Below, in pieces: positions 1 through 12,211 of a stretch of 64,000 nt of DNA. The stretch comes from Eriocheir sinensis (Eukaryota > Arthropoda > Malacostraca > Decapoda > Varunidae), in the NCBI RefSeq assembly GCF_024679095.1, contig NC_066513.1, positions 13,440,210 to 13,504,209 of the forward strand. The letters run 5' to 3'. The stretch's first letter is position 1, and every line of letters begins with the position of its first letter. The notes under the pieces were generated by a model. That model saw nothing but the letters and a program-made list of their open reading frames with translations. It had not been told where the DNA came from and did not search any database. A program made the position numbers and the translations under genes.

Positions 1-185
1 AGGGAAAGGAAGGGAAGGAATAGGAAAGTAAAGTAAAGGAAGGGAAAGGAAAAGAGAGGAAGAAAAAGGATAGGAAGGGAAGGGACAGGAAAGGATTGGA
101 AGGGTAAGGTAGGAAGGGAAAGGATATAAAAGGGAAGGATAGGAAGGATAGGAACGGAAGGGAAGAGAAGGGAAAAGAAGGGATA
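1..185. repeat. Purine minisatellite
   Basis: The top strand is almost purely purine, built from loose GGAAA / AAGGG / GGAAGG words in imperfect tandem. It is cut by the window edge. No gene is visible. Confidence 0.85.
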
Positions 186-189
186 TTAG

Positions 190-530
190 TAATTCTTGCA
201 ATGGGTAGAGTAGGAATGTGGTTAGTGGTGGTTGGTGGTCACTTTGGTTGTTGCTGTTGTTGTTATTGGTAATTATATTCTTGCTGTTGTTGTTGGTGGA
301 AGTAGCAGTGGTGGTATGGATGGAGAGGTAGTTCTTGCAATGGGTGGAGTAGGATGGTCATTTTGCTACTGTTGTTGTTGCTATTGTTATTCTTGTTGCT
401 GGTGGCGGTGGTGGTGGCGGCGTGGTGGAGAGCCCGTCGGTAGTATGTGTGTCTGTATTTGGCGTCCAGCATCTCGTTGGCATGGGGCACGGAGGCTGCG
501 GCGGCCCATCTCGGCTCCGTGAGAAGTAAA
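190..530. repeat. GTG/GTT-rich repeat with a 139-bp duplication
   Basis: A block starting TTCTTGCAATGGGT recurs at about 193 and 332, a spacing of 139 bp. Between the copies lie GTT, GTG and GGT trinucleotide runs. Open frames here are translated low-complexity DNA and not genes. Confidence 0.65.
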
Positions 531-534
531 GTTA

Positions 535-1110
535 ATGTGTTCACCTTTCCCCCTCCCCCCTTGCCTCCGTCACCACCTCCCCACCGGCACCCCTTCCACC
601 CTTTCCCCCGTTCATCCCTTCCTCTCCTTCCCTCCCTCTGTCCCCCCTTCACCCCACTTTCGTCACCCCCTTCACCCCTTCGTTTATTCCTTTCTCTCTT
701 TCTCTCTCTCATACCTCCATGCATCGTGTCTCGTCTGTTTCTTCCTTATCTCCTTTCCTCTCTCTCCCTCTCTTTCTGTCCTTGTATGAGCCTCTTTGAT
801 GAACATGTATTCCATTTCAAGGCTTTGCTCTCCCTCATTTTTCCTCTTTCTCCTCCTCTTTTCTTCTTACTTCTTTCTCCTCTCCTCTCATCTTTCCTCT
901 CATCTCTTTTTCTCTTTTATTTTATTTTCTTATCTTCCCTTTTCTCTTGTCTCCCCTGCTCTCCTCTCTCCTTTCTCTTTCCTCTTCTCCTCTCCTCTCC
1001 TCTCCTCTCCTCTCCTCTCCTCTCTTCTTCCTCCTCCTCTTCTTATTTTTCCTTCAGTCTTCAGTCTTCCTTTCCTCCCGTCACAAACTTTGCCCACGTT
1101 AGGTTGTTTC
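535..1110. repeat. Polypyrimidine block
   Basis: The top strand is nearly all C and T for more than 500 bp, including a (TCTCC)n run near 985-1022. The Pro/Ser/Leu-rich frames across it are composition artefacts. Confidence 0.8.
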
Positions 1111-1418
1111 CGAAGAGTTTACGGGCAGGTTAGACAAGCCGGCATCTCCTCTTACCCTTCCTTCCTTCCTTCATCATATCCTCCCTCCCTTTCCCTTCAC
1201 TTCCCTCCTTCCTCCCCCCCTCCCCACCTGTTATGCTCCCTCGTTCCAGGTAAAGCCTTATGTAAATTCGCCATCCCCGTTACATCGCCCACGTTTTCTC
1301 TTTTCCTACCGAGAATAAAGGAAAGGTCCAAAAAAACAAGTGCTTCTGGCGTGACTATATTAGTGTTAAAATTAGCGCGGCTTTGTCCTCTTATGGAGTC
1401 CGGGGTTGAATGAGACTA

Positions 1419-2130
1419 AGGTCCATATTATCAGACGCTTTCACCTCTCACGTCAACTACTTCCAAAGGCCGAAAAGGGGATCAATCGGGTTCTTGTGAG
1501 TGTTTTTTTAGGTTCGTGGTACAGAGGAAGGGTCAGACTACCACCAGGGTCATAAAAGTACCCATGGAAATGCCCATAACATCTACGAAAGTCTTGTCAA
1601 ATATAAGATCGAAAAAGAGATCATTCGGGTTCTCGTGAGTGTTTCTTTTTAGGTTCGTGGTACAGAGGAAGGGTCAGACTACCACCAGGGCCATAAAAGT
1701 ACCCCTGGAAATGCCCAAAATTTCTACGAAAGTCTTCTCAAATATAAAGCTGAGAAGATCATTTGGGTTCTCGTGGGTGTTTCTCTTTAGGTTCATGGTA
1801 CAGAGGAAGGGTCAGACTACCACCAGGGCCATAAAAGTACCCCTGGAAATGCCCAAAATTTCTACGAAAGTCTTCTCAAATATAAAGCTGAGAAGATCAT
1901 TTGGGTTCTCGTGGGTGTTTCTCTTTAGGTTCGTGGTACAGAGGAAGGGTCAGACTACCACCAGGGTCAGAAAAGTACCCCTGGAAATGGCCCAAATTCC
2001 TACGAAAGCCTTGTCAAATATAAAGCCGAGAAGGGGATCAGTTGGGTTCTCGTGTGTTTCTTTTTAGGCTCATGGTACAGAGGAAGGGTCAGACTATCAC
2101 CAGGGTCATAAAACTACCCTTGGAAATGGC
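1419..2130 (+). mobile_element. MITE-like element with five internal ~138-bp tandem units
   Basis: The unit beginning GGGTTCTCGTGAGTGTTTC starts at about 1488, 1627, 1765, 1903 and 2044, so spacings are 138-141 bp. Each unit carries the words GGTTCGTGGTACAGAGG, GTCAGACTACCACCAGGGTC and CCTGGAAATG. Because 138 is divisible by three, a 142-codon frame at 1639-2067 repeats a 46-residue block, but there is no reason to think it is translated. The left end (about 1419-1440, CCATATTATCAGACGCTTTC) resembles the inverted complement of the right end of the 25.2 kb copy, which suggests terminal inverted repeats. The right end of this copy is lost after the last unit. Further copies lie at 25, 27, 38 and 46 kb. 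Calling it a non-autonomous DNA transposon is an inference. Confidence 0.6.
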
Positions 2131-2139
2131 TATTCACTC

Positions 2140-2360
2140 ATTCATTCAAACAGACATATACAAAGAGAGACATACACATGCATACATAAAGACACGCGGA
2201 CAGTATAAGAGGAGGAAGAGGATGAAGAAGAAGAGAAGAGGAAAGAGAAGGGAGAGAACAGAAACTGGAAGAGAAGAGAAAAAAAAAACAATTACAGACA
2301 CATAGACATACATACATACATACATACAGACAGACATACAAACAGACATACAGACAAACT
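2140..2360. repeat. Purine tract and ACAT/ACAG tandem repeat
   Basis: A GAA/GGA-rich stretch is followed by tandem CATA and CAGA tetranucleotides (about 2300-2355). No gene is seen. Confidence 0.75.
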
Positions 2361-2399
2361 AGCACCCCCGTAAAAAAAAATTAACAGACTGGAGAAATA

Positions 2400-2575
2400 A
2401 AGTAACAGGCGACGAGAAGGTTAATTATTTGTCTTCAGGTACTCTCGTCATTACCTTAGCATTGTTACCTGTGGGTCGGGGCAGGTAATGAGGGCTAATG
2501 AGAGCTAATGACCTGCCGCCGCCCTCACCTTTGAGATCTGATGGATAATGACATTTTCTCTGGGCGTGTTTAGAA
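2400..2575. other. Non-repetitive island with CAGGT/ACCTG words
   Basis: Short unique-looking sequence with several CAGGTA or ACCTG words and repeated CTAATGA words near 2490-2515. No open frame of note. It could be regulatory, but nothing proves this. Confidence 0.35.
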
Positions 2576-2576
2576 C

Positions 2577-2790
2577 AATTAGGAATGGCAGAAGTTAAGT
2601 AGGGTGAGCAGGAAGAAAGGAGAACAGAACAAAGTAAAGAGGAGGAAGAGGAGGAGGAGGAGGAGGAGGAGGAGGAGGAGGAGGAGGAGGAGGATAAATA
2701 TAAATAGGTCGTGCTTAGAGTAATTAGGAATGACAGAAATTAAATTGGATGAGTAAGAAGAAAGAAGAGAACAAAGTAGAGAAGAGGAGA
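2577..2790. repeat. 145-bp tandem duplication with internal (GGA)n
   Basis: AATTAGGAATGRCAGAA begins at 2577 and again at 2722, and the similarity continues through the following purine block. The first copy contains a (GAG)n expansion at about 2640-2695 that the second lacks. Confidence 0.65.
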
Positions 2791-3388
2791 AACATGGAAA
2801 CATGGAAACATGGAAACATGGACTAGCAGGCAGCAGAAAGCCTGTTGGCTCATTACTAGGCTGCCTGCGTTCAGTGATTTAATCAATCCGTTTGCCATAG
2901 GAGTGGCTTGCAGGGAAGGATTAAAGCACTTGTGTACCTACTCTTGGGAACGTTCAGTTCACACCCGTTGCAGCAAAGTGGCGATCAATGCGTTTCTTGA
3001 AGGAGTTGATGGTCTGCGCTAACCACTTCTGAAGGAAGGCTGTTCCAGTGGCGAACAACTCTATTTGAGAAATAACTCCTGCCGATGTCGGTATTGCATC
3101 GCTTTGCTTGAATTGTTTTTCCGTTGTTGTTCTCAGGTTAGTTTGTAGCGTGAAGAGTTTGGAGTGATCAACGTTGCTGAGCTTGTTCAGGTACTTAAAG
3201 ACTTGTATCATGTCTCCCCGCAGTCGTCTCTTTTCCAACGTGAAGAGGTTGAGTCGCTCGAGTCGTTCTTCATAGGGCTTCGTCCTCAGTGATGGTATCA
3301 TCTTCGTGGCGCGGCGCTGTACTCTCTCAAGTAATTCAATGTCTTTCCTGTAATTAGGAGACCAGAATTGCACGGCGTATTCCAGACC
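2790..3388 (-). pseudogene. LINE copy A: 5'-truncated RT C-terminus (jockey/CR1 group)
   Basis: Read on the minus strand, the open frame (3387 down to 2954) starts inside the RT thumb region at LEYAVQFWSP. It continues through ERVQRRATKMIPSLR, YEERLERLNLFTLEKRRLRGD and QVFKYLN, ending a few residues after the SFKKRIDRHF block. This C-terminal pattern is standard for jockey/CR1-type non-LTR retrotransposons. The whole 5' part is missing: endonuclease, RT catalytic motifs and everything upstream. The 3' UTR (about 2822-2953) ends in a stem-loop with arms GCAGGCAG and CTGCCTGC (2826-2868). It is followed by about four copies of an 8-bp repeat, AAACATGG on the top strand (2790-2820). AGGAGAA occurs beside both ends (about 2784 and 3392) and could be a short target duplication. 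The copy is a dead 5'-truncated insertion. Confidence 0.85.
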
Positions 3389-3459
3389 TAAAGGAGAAGT
3401 TATGAAGTTAGAATATTTTGAACAGTGAAGTTAAAGAAATAAAAACAACAGAGGTGAGG

Positions 3460-3540
3460 ATAGTGAGAGAGAGAGAGGACGAGAGAGAGAGGAAGAAGGA
3501 GAGGGAGAGGGAGAGAGAGGGAGAGGGGGAATCGGAATGT
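3460..3540. repeat. GA-rich tract
   Basis: Loose (GA)n/(GGGA)n purine run on the top strand. No gene. Confidence 0.7.
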
Positions 3541-3690
3541 ATGAAAGAGCTATTTGTTTTTTGTTATTTATGAGCAAGGAAAGATAACGAGGAAGACAGA
3601 ATGTGAATATTAAGGCAACACGACAGATAAAGGGGAGATAGGAGGAGCGTAAGTGAAGATTGATGAAAGACAAACCGATGGATAGATAGT

Positions 3691-3889
<199 letters not shown>

Positions 3890-4205
3890 ACAAACAGAAA
3901 CAAAAACACTAAAAGCAAGAAAATACATGAAAACAGAGAGACAGACAGACACACAGACAAGCAGACAGACAGACAAACTAGCAAGCGAAAAAACAGACTT
4001 CAACAAATATATATAAATCATGAACACAGCGAAGGCCTCACTGAACTCGTATTTAAGATAACTAAGTATACGCTCAGTTTTCACACACACTAAAATAACA
4101 TAGCATCAGGGGGCGCAGTCAGCCTCTCATCACTGCCTTTAACTTTAGAGAAATAGGAAAACGACCAGGTGTAGCAGGTGAAAAATCAGCTAATCACGGC
4201 CTACC
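3890..4205. other. No gene seen; CAGA-rich then unique sequence
   Basis: A short ACAGACAGAC run lies near 3930-3980. The rest is unremarkable AT-rich sequence up to the tRNA-like repeat. I see no supported feature. Confidence 0.4.
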
Positions 4206-4430
4206 ACCCCACAAGGTAGCGTAGACGTGGCGTGGTGGTTAGCATGCCTACCGACGTGTCCTCAGGCCCCGGTTCGTGCCCATTCTGAGTGTGTCGGCGC
4301 ACGGGCCACCCAGTTCTGTATCCTCTCATTGTTCGCTGGGCAGTAAGTGGATACCCGAGCAGCCCTAGGGAGGAGAACGTGTACTAACGGGGTTGTCACT
4401 ATAGGCCTTATGGGAGACAGAGGAAAGGAG
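4205..4430 (+). mobile_element. tRNA-like SINE candidate
   Basis: The segment 4213-4285 has an A-box-like TGGCGTGGTGGTTAGCATGC and a B-box-like GGTTCGTGCC at normal tRNA spacing. About 150 bp of non-tRNA body follow. There is no clear tail or target duplication. It differs in sequence from the SINEs at 29, 30, 54 and 61 kb. A tRNA-derived SINE is the best reading. Confidence 0.45.
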
Positions 4431-4920
4431 GGGAAATGGGTGGACGATGGAAAGGGAGAGAGTTAAGGAAGAGAGGAAGGAGAGGGCAAGGGAATGAGGG
4501 GATAGAAGTGGACGATGGAATGGGAGAGAGAGACAGTAGAGAAAGAAAGGAAGGAGTGAGTGAGGGAAGAATTGTGAGGAATGCAGGAATGAAAGAGAGA
4601 GATGGGTGGACGATGGAAAGGGAGAGAGTAAAGGAGAGTGAAGGAAGGAGGGGAGAGATGTTGACGATGGAAAGGGGAGAGAGACAGGATATGAAGAAGG
4701 GAAGAAGAAAAGTGATGAAAGAGAGGATAAATGTGGACGATGGAATAGGAGAGAGACAGTTAAGGAAGAAAGGAAAGAAGAAGTGAGGGATGAAGGAAGG
4801 AAAGAGACAAAGGGAGGAAGAGGAGCATGGAAGGAGTGAAGGAAGAGAGATTAGGGAATGATGAAAGAAGAAAGAGACAGTACAGGAAGCGAGGAAGAAG
4901 AGGTAAGGAGAGAGAGAGAG
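4430..4920. repeat. Purine-rich degenerate tandem repeat
   Basis: Repeats of GTGGACGATGGAA followed by GA-rich filler recur about every 60-120 bp through a nearly pure purine block. It ends in a short (GA)n (4908-4924) that abuts LINE copy B. The Arg/Glu/Lys-rich open frame is an artefact. Confidence 0.7.
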
Positions 4921-4924
4921 AGAG

Positions 4925-6229
<1,305 letters not shown>

Positions 6230-6230
<1 letters not shown>

Positions 6231-6480
6231 AAGTAGGGGAGAAGGGGCGAATGCAAGGAAGAGGGAAGAGGGAAAGTAAGCAAGAAGAAGAAATGAAATG
6301 AAGGAGAAAGAGGGAACGAGTAAGGAAGAAAGAAAATGGAAGGAAGAAAGAACGAGGGAGAAAATAGGGGAGAAGGAAGAGGGTAAAAATAAGCAAGAAA
6401 GAGGTAAGGAAGGGAGAAGAAGGAATGCAAAAGAAAATAAAGAGGAAAATGGCAAGAAAAGAAAGAAATGGAAGGAAGAA

Positions 6481-6537
<57 letters not shown>

Positions 6538-6660
6538 ATGCAAGAGAAAAGGTAGAATGAAAAAAATAAGACAAAAAAGGAAAAGGAAATGGAAGGAGGA
6601 AATAAAAGTGTGTGAGAATTATAGGAAGGGACGATCAGAGGGAATGAAAAAGCAATTATA
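6230..6660. repeat. Purine-rich tandem block with (GA)n
   Basis: Degenerate repeats of GGAAGAAAGAACGAGGGAGAAA-like units; (GA)n at 6485-6534. No gene. Confidence 0.75.
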
Positions 6661-6899
6661 GTCTGACTTGAATCTGCATCGTGTAAGGAGATAATGTCTA
6701 TGCTTGAAGTCCCGCTGAAAGGTTCGTACCCATAGGCGAGGCTCCGTGCTCTCGAGGTGGAAAGGGAACGTCTTTTGTGCTCCTCCTGTCCAGCACTTTT
6801 CTCTTCTCTGATTGGTAGTGTTCTCCTCTGTATTGCTTGTTATATTTCGACGTCTCTATATGACAGGGGTGAATGTAACCTATCCCAGTGCTTATCTTC

Positions 6900-7440
6900 G
6901 TGTTCTCTCCTCTCCTCTCTGTGTACTGTGGTTTCTGTATTATGGTTTCTTGTTTCGCGTTTCTTTGTACCTCTTAACCTCCTTTCCTATCTTCTTCCCT
7001 TCCTCTTCTTTCTTCCTTTCTTCCCTTTCCTGTTTCATGTTTTTTCCCTCTTCGTCTTCTCTTGCATTCCTTCCTATATTCCTCCCTTCCTCTTCTTTCT
7101 TCCTTCCTTCCTTCCCTTTCCTGTTTCATGCTTTTTCCCTCTTCGTCTTCTCTTGCATTCCTTCCTATATTCCTCCCTTCCTTTTCTTTCTTCCTTCCTT
7201 CCTTCCCTTTCCTGTTTCATGGTTTATCCCTCTTCGTCTTCTCTTGCATTCCTTCCTATATTCCTCCCTCTTCTTCCTTCCTTCCTTTCCTTTCCTGTTT
7301 CATGCTTTTTCCCTCTTCGTCTTCTCTTGCATTCCTTCCTATATTCCTCCCTCCCTCCCCCCTTCTTTCTCCCTCCCATTTCCTCTTTCTTCCTTACTCG
7401 TCCCCTCTTTTCTTCCTTCCATTTCTTTTTTTTCTTTTTT
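6900..7440. repeat. CT-rich tandem repeat, 83-91-bp units
   Basis: CTGTTTCATG followed by a TTCGTCTTCTCTTGCATTCC block recurs near 7030, 7121, 7212 and 7295. The overlapping Phe/Ser/Leu-rich frames in all phases come from this array. Confidence 0.75.
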
Positions 7441-8160
7441 GCTTTTTGTATTTGAACATCTACATATGGTATTCGAGTGCATATTCGTGCGTATTCTCAC
7501 CTCGAAAACGTAATAAAATAATAAAATGTGGAAAGCAATATAGTTTTCGCCCAGTACTTTCCAATTTATGACTGGCAGTATTATCTTTTATTTTCAGACT
7601 AGTTGTGTGTGAATGTTTCCAAGTGGCAGGAGTGAGCGAAAGGGATTTGAGGTTCACTGCTGGTACTCTCTCTTCTAAAACGAAAATATTAATGTAATGT
7701 GTAATGCCATGTAGTTATTGTCCTGTGATTTATTTCTTTTCCGATTGGCAATACTCTCATTTTCTTTTTATAATTTGCTGTATTTGAACGTCTCTGTAAA
7801 TATGGTAGGGCTCAACATAAGGTATTCCAGCGCATATTTCTCCGTTATCTCTCCTCAAAAGCGTAGAAATAAATAAAATATGTAATGTAGTTTAGATATT
7901 GTAGTTATTGTATTTTGAACGTTCATATGGCAGAGCAGAACATAAGGTATTCCAGTCCATATTTCTCCGTTATCTCTCCTCAAAAGTGTAAAAATCAGTG
8001 ATATATGTAATGTAGTTTGGATATTGTAGTTATGGTATTTTGAACGTTCATATGGCAGGGTAGCACATAAGGTATTCCAGGGCATATTCTCTCGTCTGAA
8101 GCGAATATATTACTGAAATGTGTTGAGTAATGCAGTTTAGAAATTGTAATATGTTGGGTG
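7440..8160. repeat. Degenerate tandem repeat, 125-bp unit
   Basis: GGTATTCCAG occurs at 7821, 7946 and 8071, exactly 125 bp apart, within longer similar units. The flanks hold TCCGTTATCTCTCCTCAAAA and TTTGAACGTTCATATGGCAG. A more diverged copy begins near 7470, and distant traces lie around 6810-6860. Confidence 0.75.
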
Positions 8161-8384
8161 TTTGTGTTTCAGAGTAAGTATAGGTGTTTTCATCTGGTGC
8201 GCTGGAGTTACCGAAGATAAATTAACTAACGGGGGTAACAGGAGGGGGGATGTTTGTTGCCCATGTAGGTGAAAGGGTTAATTGGTGATAAGTTAATGAT
8301 AATTGGTAAGATAAATTGTTTTTGTTTGTTTATGTTGTTGCTGTCATCAATCTTATTATTTTTGTTCCCATTATTATTATCGCA

Positions 8385-8484
<100 letters not shown>

Positions 8485-8639
8485 TTCTATTATAATCGCT
8501 GTTACTGTTGTTATTATGCCCTCTATTAATAGCTATCAAATCACAGTCAACAAAAACAAAATGAAATAACAAATATGGAATAATAAAAAGAAAATATTAA
8601 AGAAAACGTAAGTCAATATTGGGGATACTAATAAGAGTA

Positions 8640-8800
8640 TGGGTGAGGGTATGAAAAAGTGGAGGAGGTGGAGGGGCGTGATTACAGATGGAGGAGGGAA
8701 GTAAAGGAGGGAGAGTGGAGGAAAGGAAGGAGAGTGAGGGTGGAGGAAAGGGAGGAGAGGGAAGGTGGAGGGAATAAAAGGGAGGGACGGGCCATAGGGA
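8640..8800. repeat. Purine-rich GGAG tract
   Basis: Imperfect GGAGG/GAGTGG repeats. No gene. Confidence 0.65.
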
Positions 8801-8861
8801 GGTACCTTGCATGGGACGCTGACTTGCCCGCTCTTTATTGTCTTATCTGATGACGAGGCTC

Positions 8862-8864
<3 letters not shown>

Positions 8865-8932
<68 letters not shown>
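8865..8932. repeat. (CT)n microsatellite
   Basis: Uninterrupted CT dinucleotide. Confidence 0.95.
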
Positions 8933-8935
<3 letters not shown>

Positions 8936-9059
8936 CTTCGTAGATATGTGAATTCTACACTAAATATATTTCTTATAGTCTTTTTTTTTCAGCATAGCAA
9001 CTTTATGAATCACAATAAATATGAATGACCATAATAATGTTCTTTCAGTGATGCTGCTG

Positions 9060-9400
9060 GTTCTTTTTTTTTTATAATTTTCCTTTCATTTATTTTCTTA
9101 TTTACGTTCTCATTTTCTTCATTTTCTCATTTTCCTTTATATATTTGATAGTTCTCGACCGTTATCGTCTCATTTTTATTTATCTTCCACCTTTCTTATT
9201 TCTTTCTTATTTTTCATTTATTTTCTTGCTTTGTTATTAATTTTCTGTCTTTTTTGTTTTCTTCAATGTATTTAATGATGTTCGACTGTTATCATCTCAC
9301 TAATACTTCTTTCATACCTTTCTTATCTAGATACCTGCATTTTCTTCGTTTCTATAAATTTCTACTCTACTTTCAGGTATTCTCTCTTCTTTCATCTGCC
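9060..9400. repeat. T-rich region with a ~130-bp duplication
   Basis: GTTCTCGACCGTTATCGTCTC near 9150 is repeated in diverged form near 9281. The surrounding sequence is TTTTCATTTATTTTC-like filler. No gene. Confidence 0.45.
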
Positions 9401-9582
9401 TTCCCAACTCCTCCGTACCCATTTCTCCCTCCCTGCCTTCACCCCATTCCTTCCTCGACCCCGCACCGCCTCCTCGCCCTTCCCTTCTCACGTAGCGGGT
9501 TAAACACCCTTCGTTTTTTGTCTTGTCAGCGGCGGCACACTCCAGTAGTTCCCTGGTGTGTCTTAATTAGGTGAGGACACGG

Positions 9583-9596
9583 CGACACACACACAC

Positions 9597-9661
<65 letters not shown>

Positions 9662-9695
9662 CACACACACGCACTCCCCCCCTCCCTATCACACA
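9583..9695. repeat. (AC)n microsatellite
   Basis: CA/AC repeats with a few G substitutions and a short C-rich gap near 9677. Confidence 0.93.
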
Positions 9696-9751
9696 CACAT
9701 ACACAGCCATTTCTCAGAGTTGAACGTTATTTTCTGTGCTTGCTGTTCACC

Positions 9752-9768
9752 TGTACTACTACTACTGT

Positions 9769-9801
<33 letters not shown>

Positions 9802-9895
9802 AACAACAACAACAACAACAACAACAAAAACTACTACTACTACTACTACTACTACTGCTGCTGCTACTACTATTACGTCTACTACTACCACTATG
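9752..9895. repeat. (CTA)n / (CAA)n / (CTG)n compound microsatellite
   Basis: CTA runs, then (CAA)n at about 9801-9827, then CTA with a short CTG run. The poly-Thr frame over it is an artefact. Confidence 0.93.
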
Positions 9896-9899
9896 AAAA

Positions 9900-10320
9900 G
9901 TTTTATTAGTAGGTTCGATTGTATTTTACCTTATTCTTACTTGATATTTTTATTACTACTTTTATTGTTATTACTATTCATCACTATTGTCATTACTATT
10001 ACTTTTACTTTCTCATTACTTCTGTTTATTACCTGCCTCCTTTCACCTCCTTTGTCCCCATCTTTTATTACCCGATCTCTCCGTGTCTATTTTTCGTGCC
10101 CAGTGCCCTCTCCTCGACATTTCCTCATACCTCTTTCCTCCCTTTCCCTCCCTGCGCCCTATTGTGTCTCCGGCTTAGTTTTGTCGGAGGCGTCGCGTTT
10201 TTCTGGGCGCCGAGCAATCGCGGGATTTTTAAGCGAATCCAAATACGGTGCGTCGGGTGCTCCCTTTCGTCAGGCGCTCCGTGTGTAGACGATGTGTGTG
10301 TGTGTGTGTGTTGGTGATGA
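9900..10320. other. CT-rich to unique sequence, no gene seen
   Basis: Pyrimidine-biased until about 10170, then roughly 110 bp of GC-richer unique sequence, then (TG)n at 10292-10311. Confidence 0.4.
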
Positions 10321-10547
10321 GGGGGGCTATAGTGGGGGGAAAGAGTGGGAGAGAGGGAGGGGGAGAGAGAAGAGAAGAGAAAAATTAAGAGAAGAGAAAA
10401 GAAGAGAAGGGAAGGAATGGAAAGGAATGGACAGGAATGAAAATGAAATGAAATGAAAGGCAAGGAAATGGAAGGGAAGGGAAGGGAAGGGAAGAGACGA
10501 GACGAGACGAGACGAGACGAGAAGAGAAGAGAAGAGATGAGATGAGA

Positions 10548-10590
<43 letters not shown>
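10320..10590. repeat. Purine block: GGGA, GGAAA, GACGA and (GA)n runs
   Basis: Successive short-unit purine tandem repeats, including (GGGAA)n near 10470-10490, (GACGA)n at 10496-10521 and (GA)n at 10549-10590. Confidence 0.85.
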
Positions 10591-10593
<3 letters not shown>

Positions 10594-10599
10594 ATTCAT

Positions 10600-10900
10600 T
10601 CAGAAAGCGTCTCATCCTTTCAGCACCTGCAGGAATCTCTCTCTCCCCCACCGGGTTACCTGTCTATCTGTTTACCCACAAAGCTAATTATCTCCTTACC
10701 TGCCGGAGCGCCTTGCCATCAGTTTTCGGCCCGTAGCTCCACTTACCCGTACGTCCATTCCCTATCATAATCGCTCTACGCAACGACCAGGTAGATTATT
10801 TTTACACCTGTCGTTCCTCTACTTTACCTGTCCGCTTAACCTGCCTTGCTTCGTACCTCCACGCGCGGTATCTTTATCTTTTTCTCACCTCTTCTCGCAT
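10600..10900. other. Non-repetitive island rich in ACCTG/CAGGT words
   Basis: At least six ACCTG or CAGGT words occur between 10620 and 10860 (for example near 10657, 10698, 10788, 10805, 10827 and 10838). No open frame of note. Confidence 0.4.
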
Positions 10901-10904
10901 CTCT

Positions 10905-11600
10905 CTTTCTTGTCATCACCTCGTTTCTCTGTGTTTATTTTTTGTCTTGCTCCTCTGATCTGCTTTATTTTTCCTTCCCTTCAAGTCCTTTCTCCGTCCT
11001 GTTTTCTCTTTTTGTCTTTTCTCACCTCTTCTCACATCCTTTTTCTTGTCATTTCCTCGTTTCTCTATGCTATTTTTTTTTTATCTTGCTCTCTTAATGT
11101 GCTTTGTCTTTCCTTCCTTACAAGTCCTTTCTTTCGTCCCTTTCGCGCTCTCTCTCCTTTCCTCGTCTTTGTGTCTTCCTTCCCTTTTTTCTTTTTTTGC
11201 CATCACTTCGTTTCTCTTTGCCTTTCTTTTTGTCTTCCTCTCTTAACCTAGCTTTATTTTTCATACCTTCCAAGTCCTTTCTTCCAAGTCCCGTTCGCTG
11301 CCCTTTCTTCTTTGTTTTTTTCCCACTCATTCTTACTTCTCTTTCATGCCATCATTTCGTTTCTCTATGCTTTTTTTTGTCTTCCTTTCCAAGCGTACTT
11401 CATTTTTCCTCCCCAGTCCTTTCACCCGTTCGCTCTCCTTTCTTCGTCTTTGTTTCTTCCCTCCCTTTCTCCCTTTCTTATCATCCCTTCGTTTCTCTAT
11501 GCCTTTTTTATTTTATTTTCCAAGCGTACTTCATTTTTCTTCCCCAGTCCTTTTTCCCGTTCGCTTTCCTTTCTTCGCCTTTGTTTCTTTCGCCCCGTCG
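10905..11600. repeat. CT-rich tandem array, ~134-152-bp units
   Basis: The word TCGTTTCTCTNTGC with its flanks recurs near 10919, 11056, 11208, 11356 and 11489, always followed by GTCTTNC and TTCAAGTCCTTTC-like words. Overlapping Phe/Ser-rich frames are by-products. Confidence 0.7.
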
Positions 11601-11745
11601 CCTCTACCTCGTTCTCCCTCGCAGCATCCGACAAAGAATCGTAATTAAGATGCAAAGTGGAGCAGCGTTAGCCAAGCCGTGCGTCCGATAATGGCCCGAG
11701 TCTGCCCTTACGCCGGCGGTGCGCCATCTAAGGAGCCTCTTGCGG
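11600..11745. other. Short unique GC-balanced island
   Basis: Non-repetitive sequence between two arrays. No supported feature. Confidence 0.35.
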
Positions 11746-12110
11746 CGGACAGGTGATGGAAAGGTGCGAAAGAGAGAGAGACAGGGAGAGATAGGTGTTG
11801 GAAAGGTGAGAGAAATAGGTTGATAGGTAGATAGACTGGTGTTGTAAAGGTGTAGAGAAAGAGAAATATAGGTTGATAGATAGGTGTTGGAAAGGTGAGA
11901 GCAATAGGTTGATAGGTAGATAGACTGGTGTTGTACAGGTGTGGAGAAAGGGAAATATAGGTAGATAAATAGGTGATGGAAAGGTGACAAAGAAAAATAT
12001 ATAGGTAGATCGATAGATAGATATAAAGATTAATAGATAGAATGATAGATAGAAAGATACATAGAAAGAAAGACATAGATAGATTTGAAGAGATAGAAAC
12101 GATAGATAGA
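11745..12110. repeat. ~90-bp tandem repeat and (GATA)n tract
   Basis: TAGGTGTTGGAAAGGTGAGAG recurs at about 11791 and 11881, with related half-units between. GATA/GATAGATA repeats follow at 12000-12115. Confidence 0.7.
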
Positions 12111-12115
12111 TAAAT

Positions 12116-12118
<3 letters not shown>

Positions 12119-12208
<90 letters not shown>
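12119..12208. repeat. (GA)n microsatellite
   Basis: Uninterrupted GA dinucleotide of about 90 bp. Confidence 0.96.

Positions 12209-12209
<1 letters not shown>

Positions 12210-12211
<2 letters not shown>

Noticed and set aside
1639..2067. 142-codon protein with three repeats of 46 residues
   Set aside because: The repeat is a DNA-level 138-bp tandem whose length happens to be divisible by three. Single-copy relatives elsewhere are not open in that frame.
1488..2130. CRISPR array
   Set aside because: The units are contiguous 138-bp tandem repeats without short palindromic repeats alternating with unique spacers, and the genome is clearly eukaryotic.
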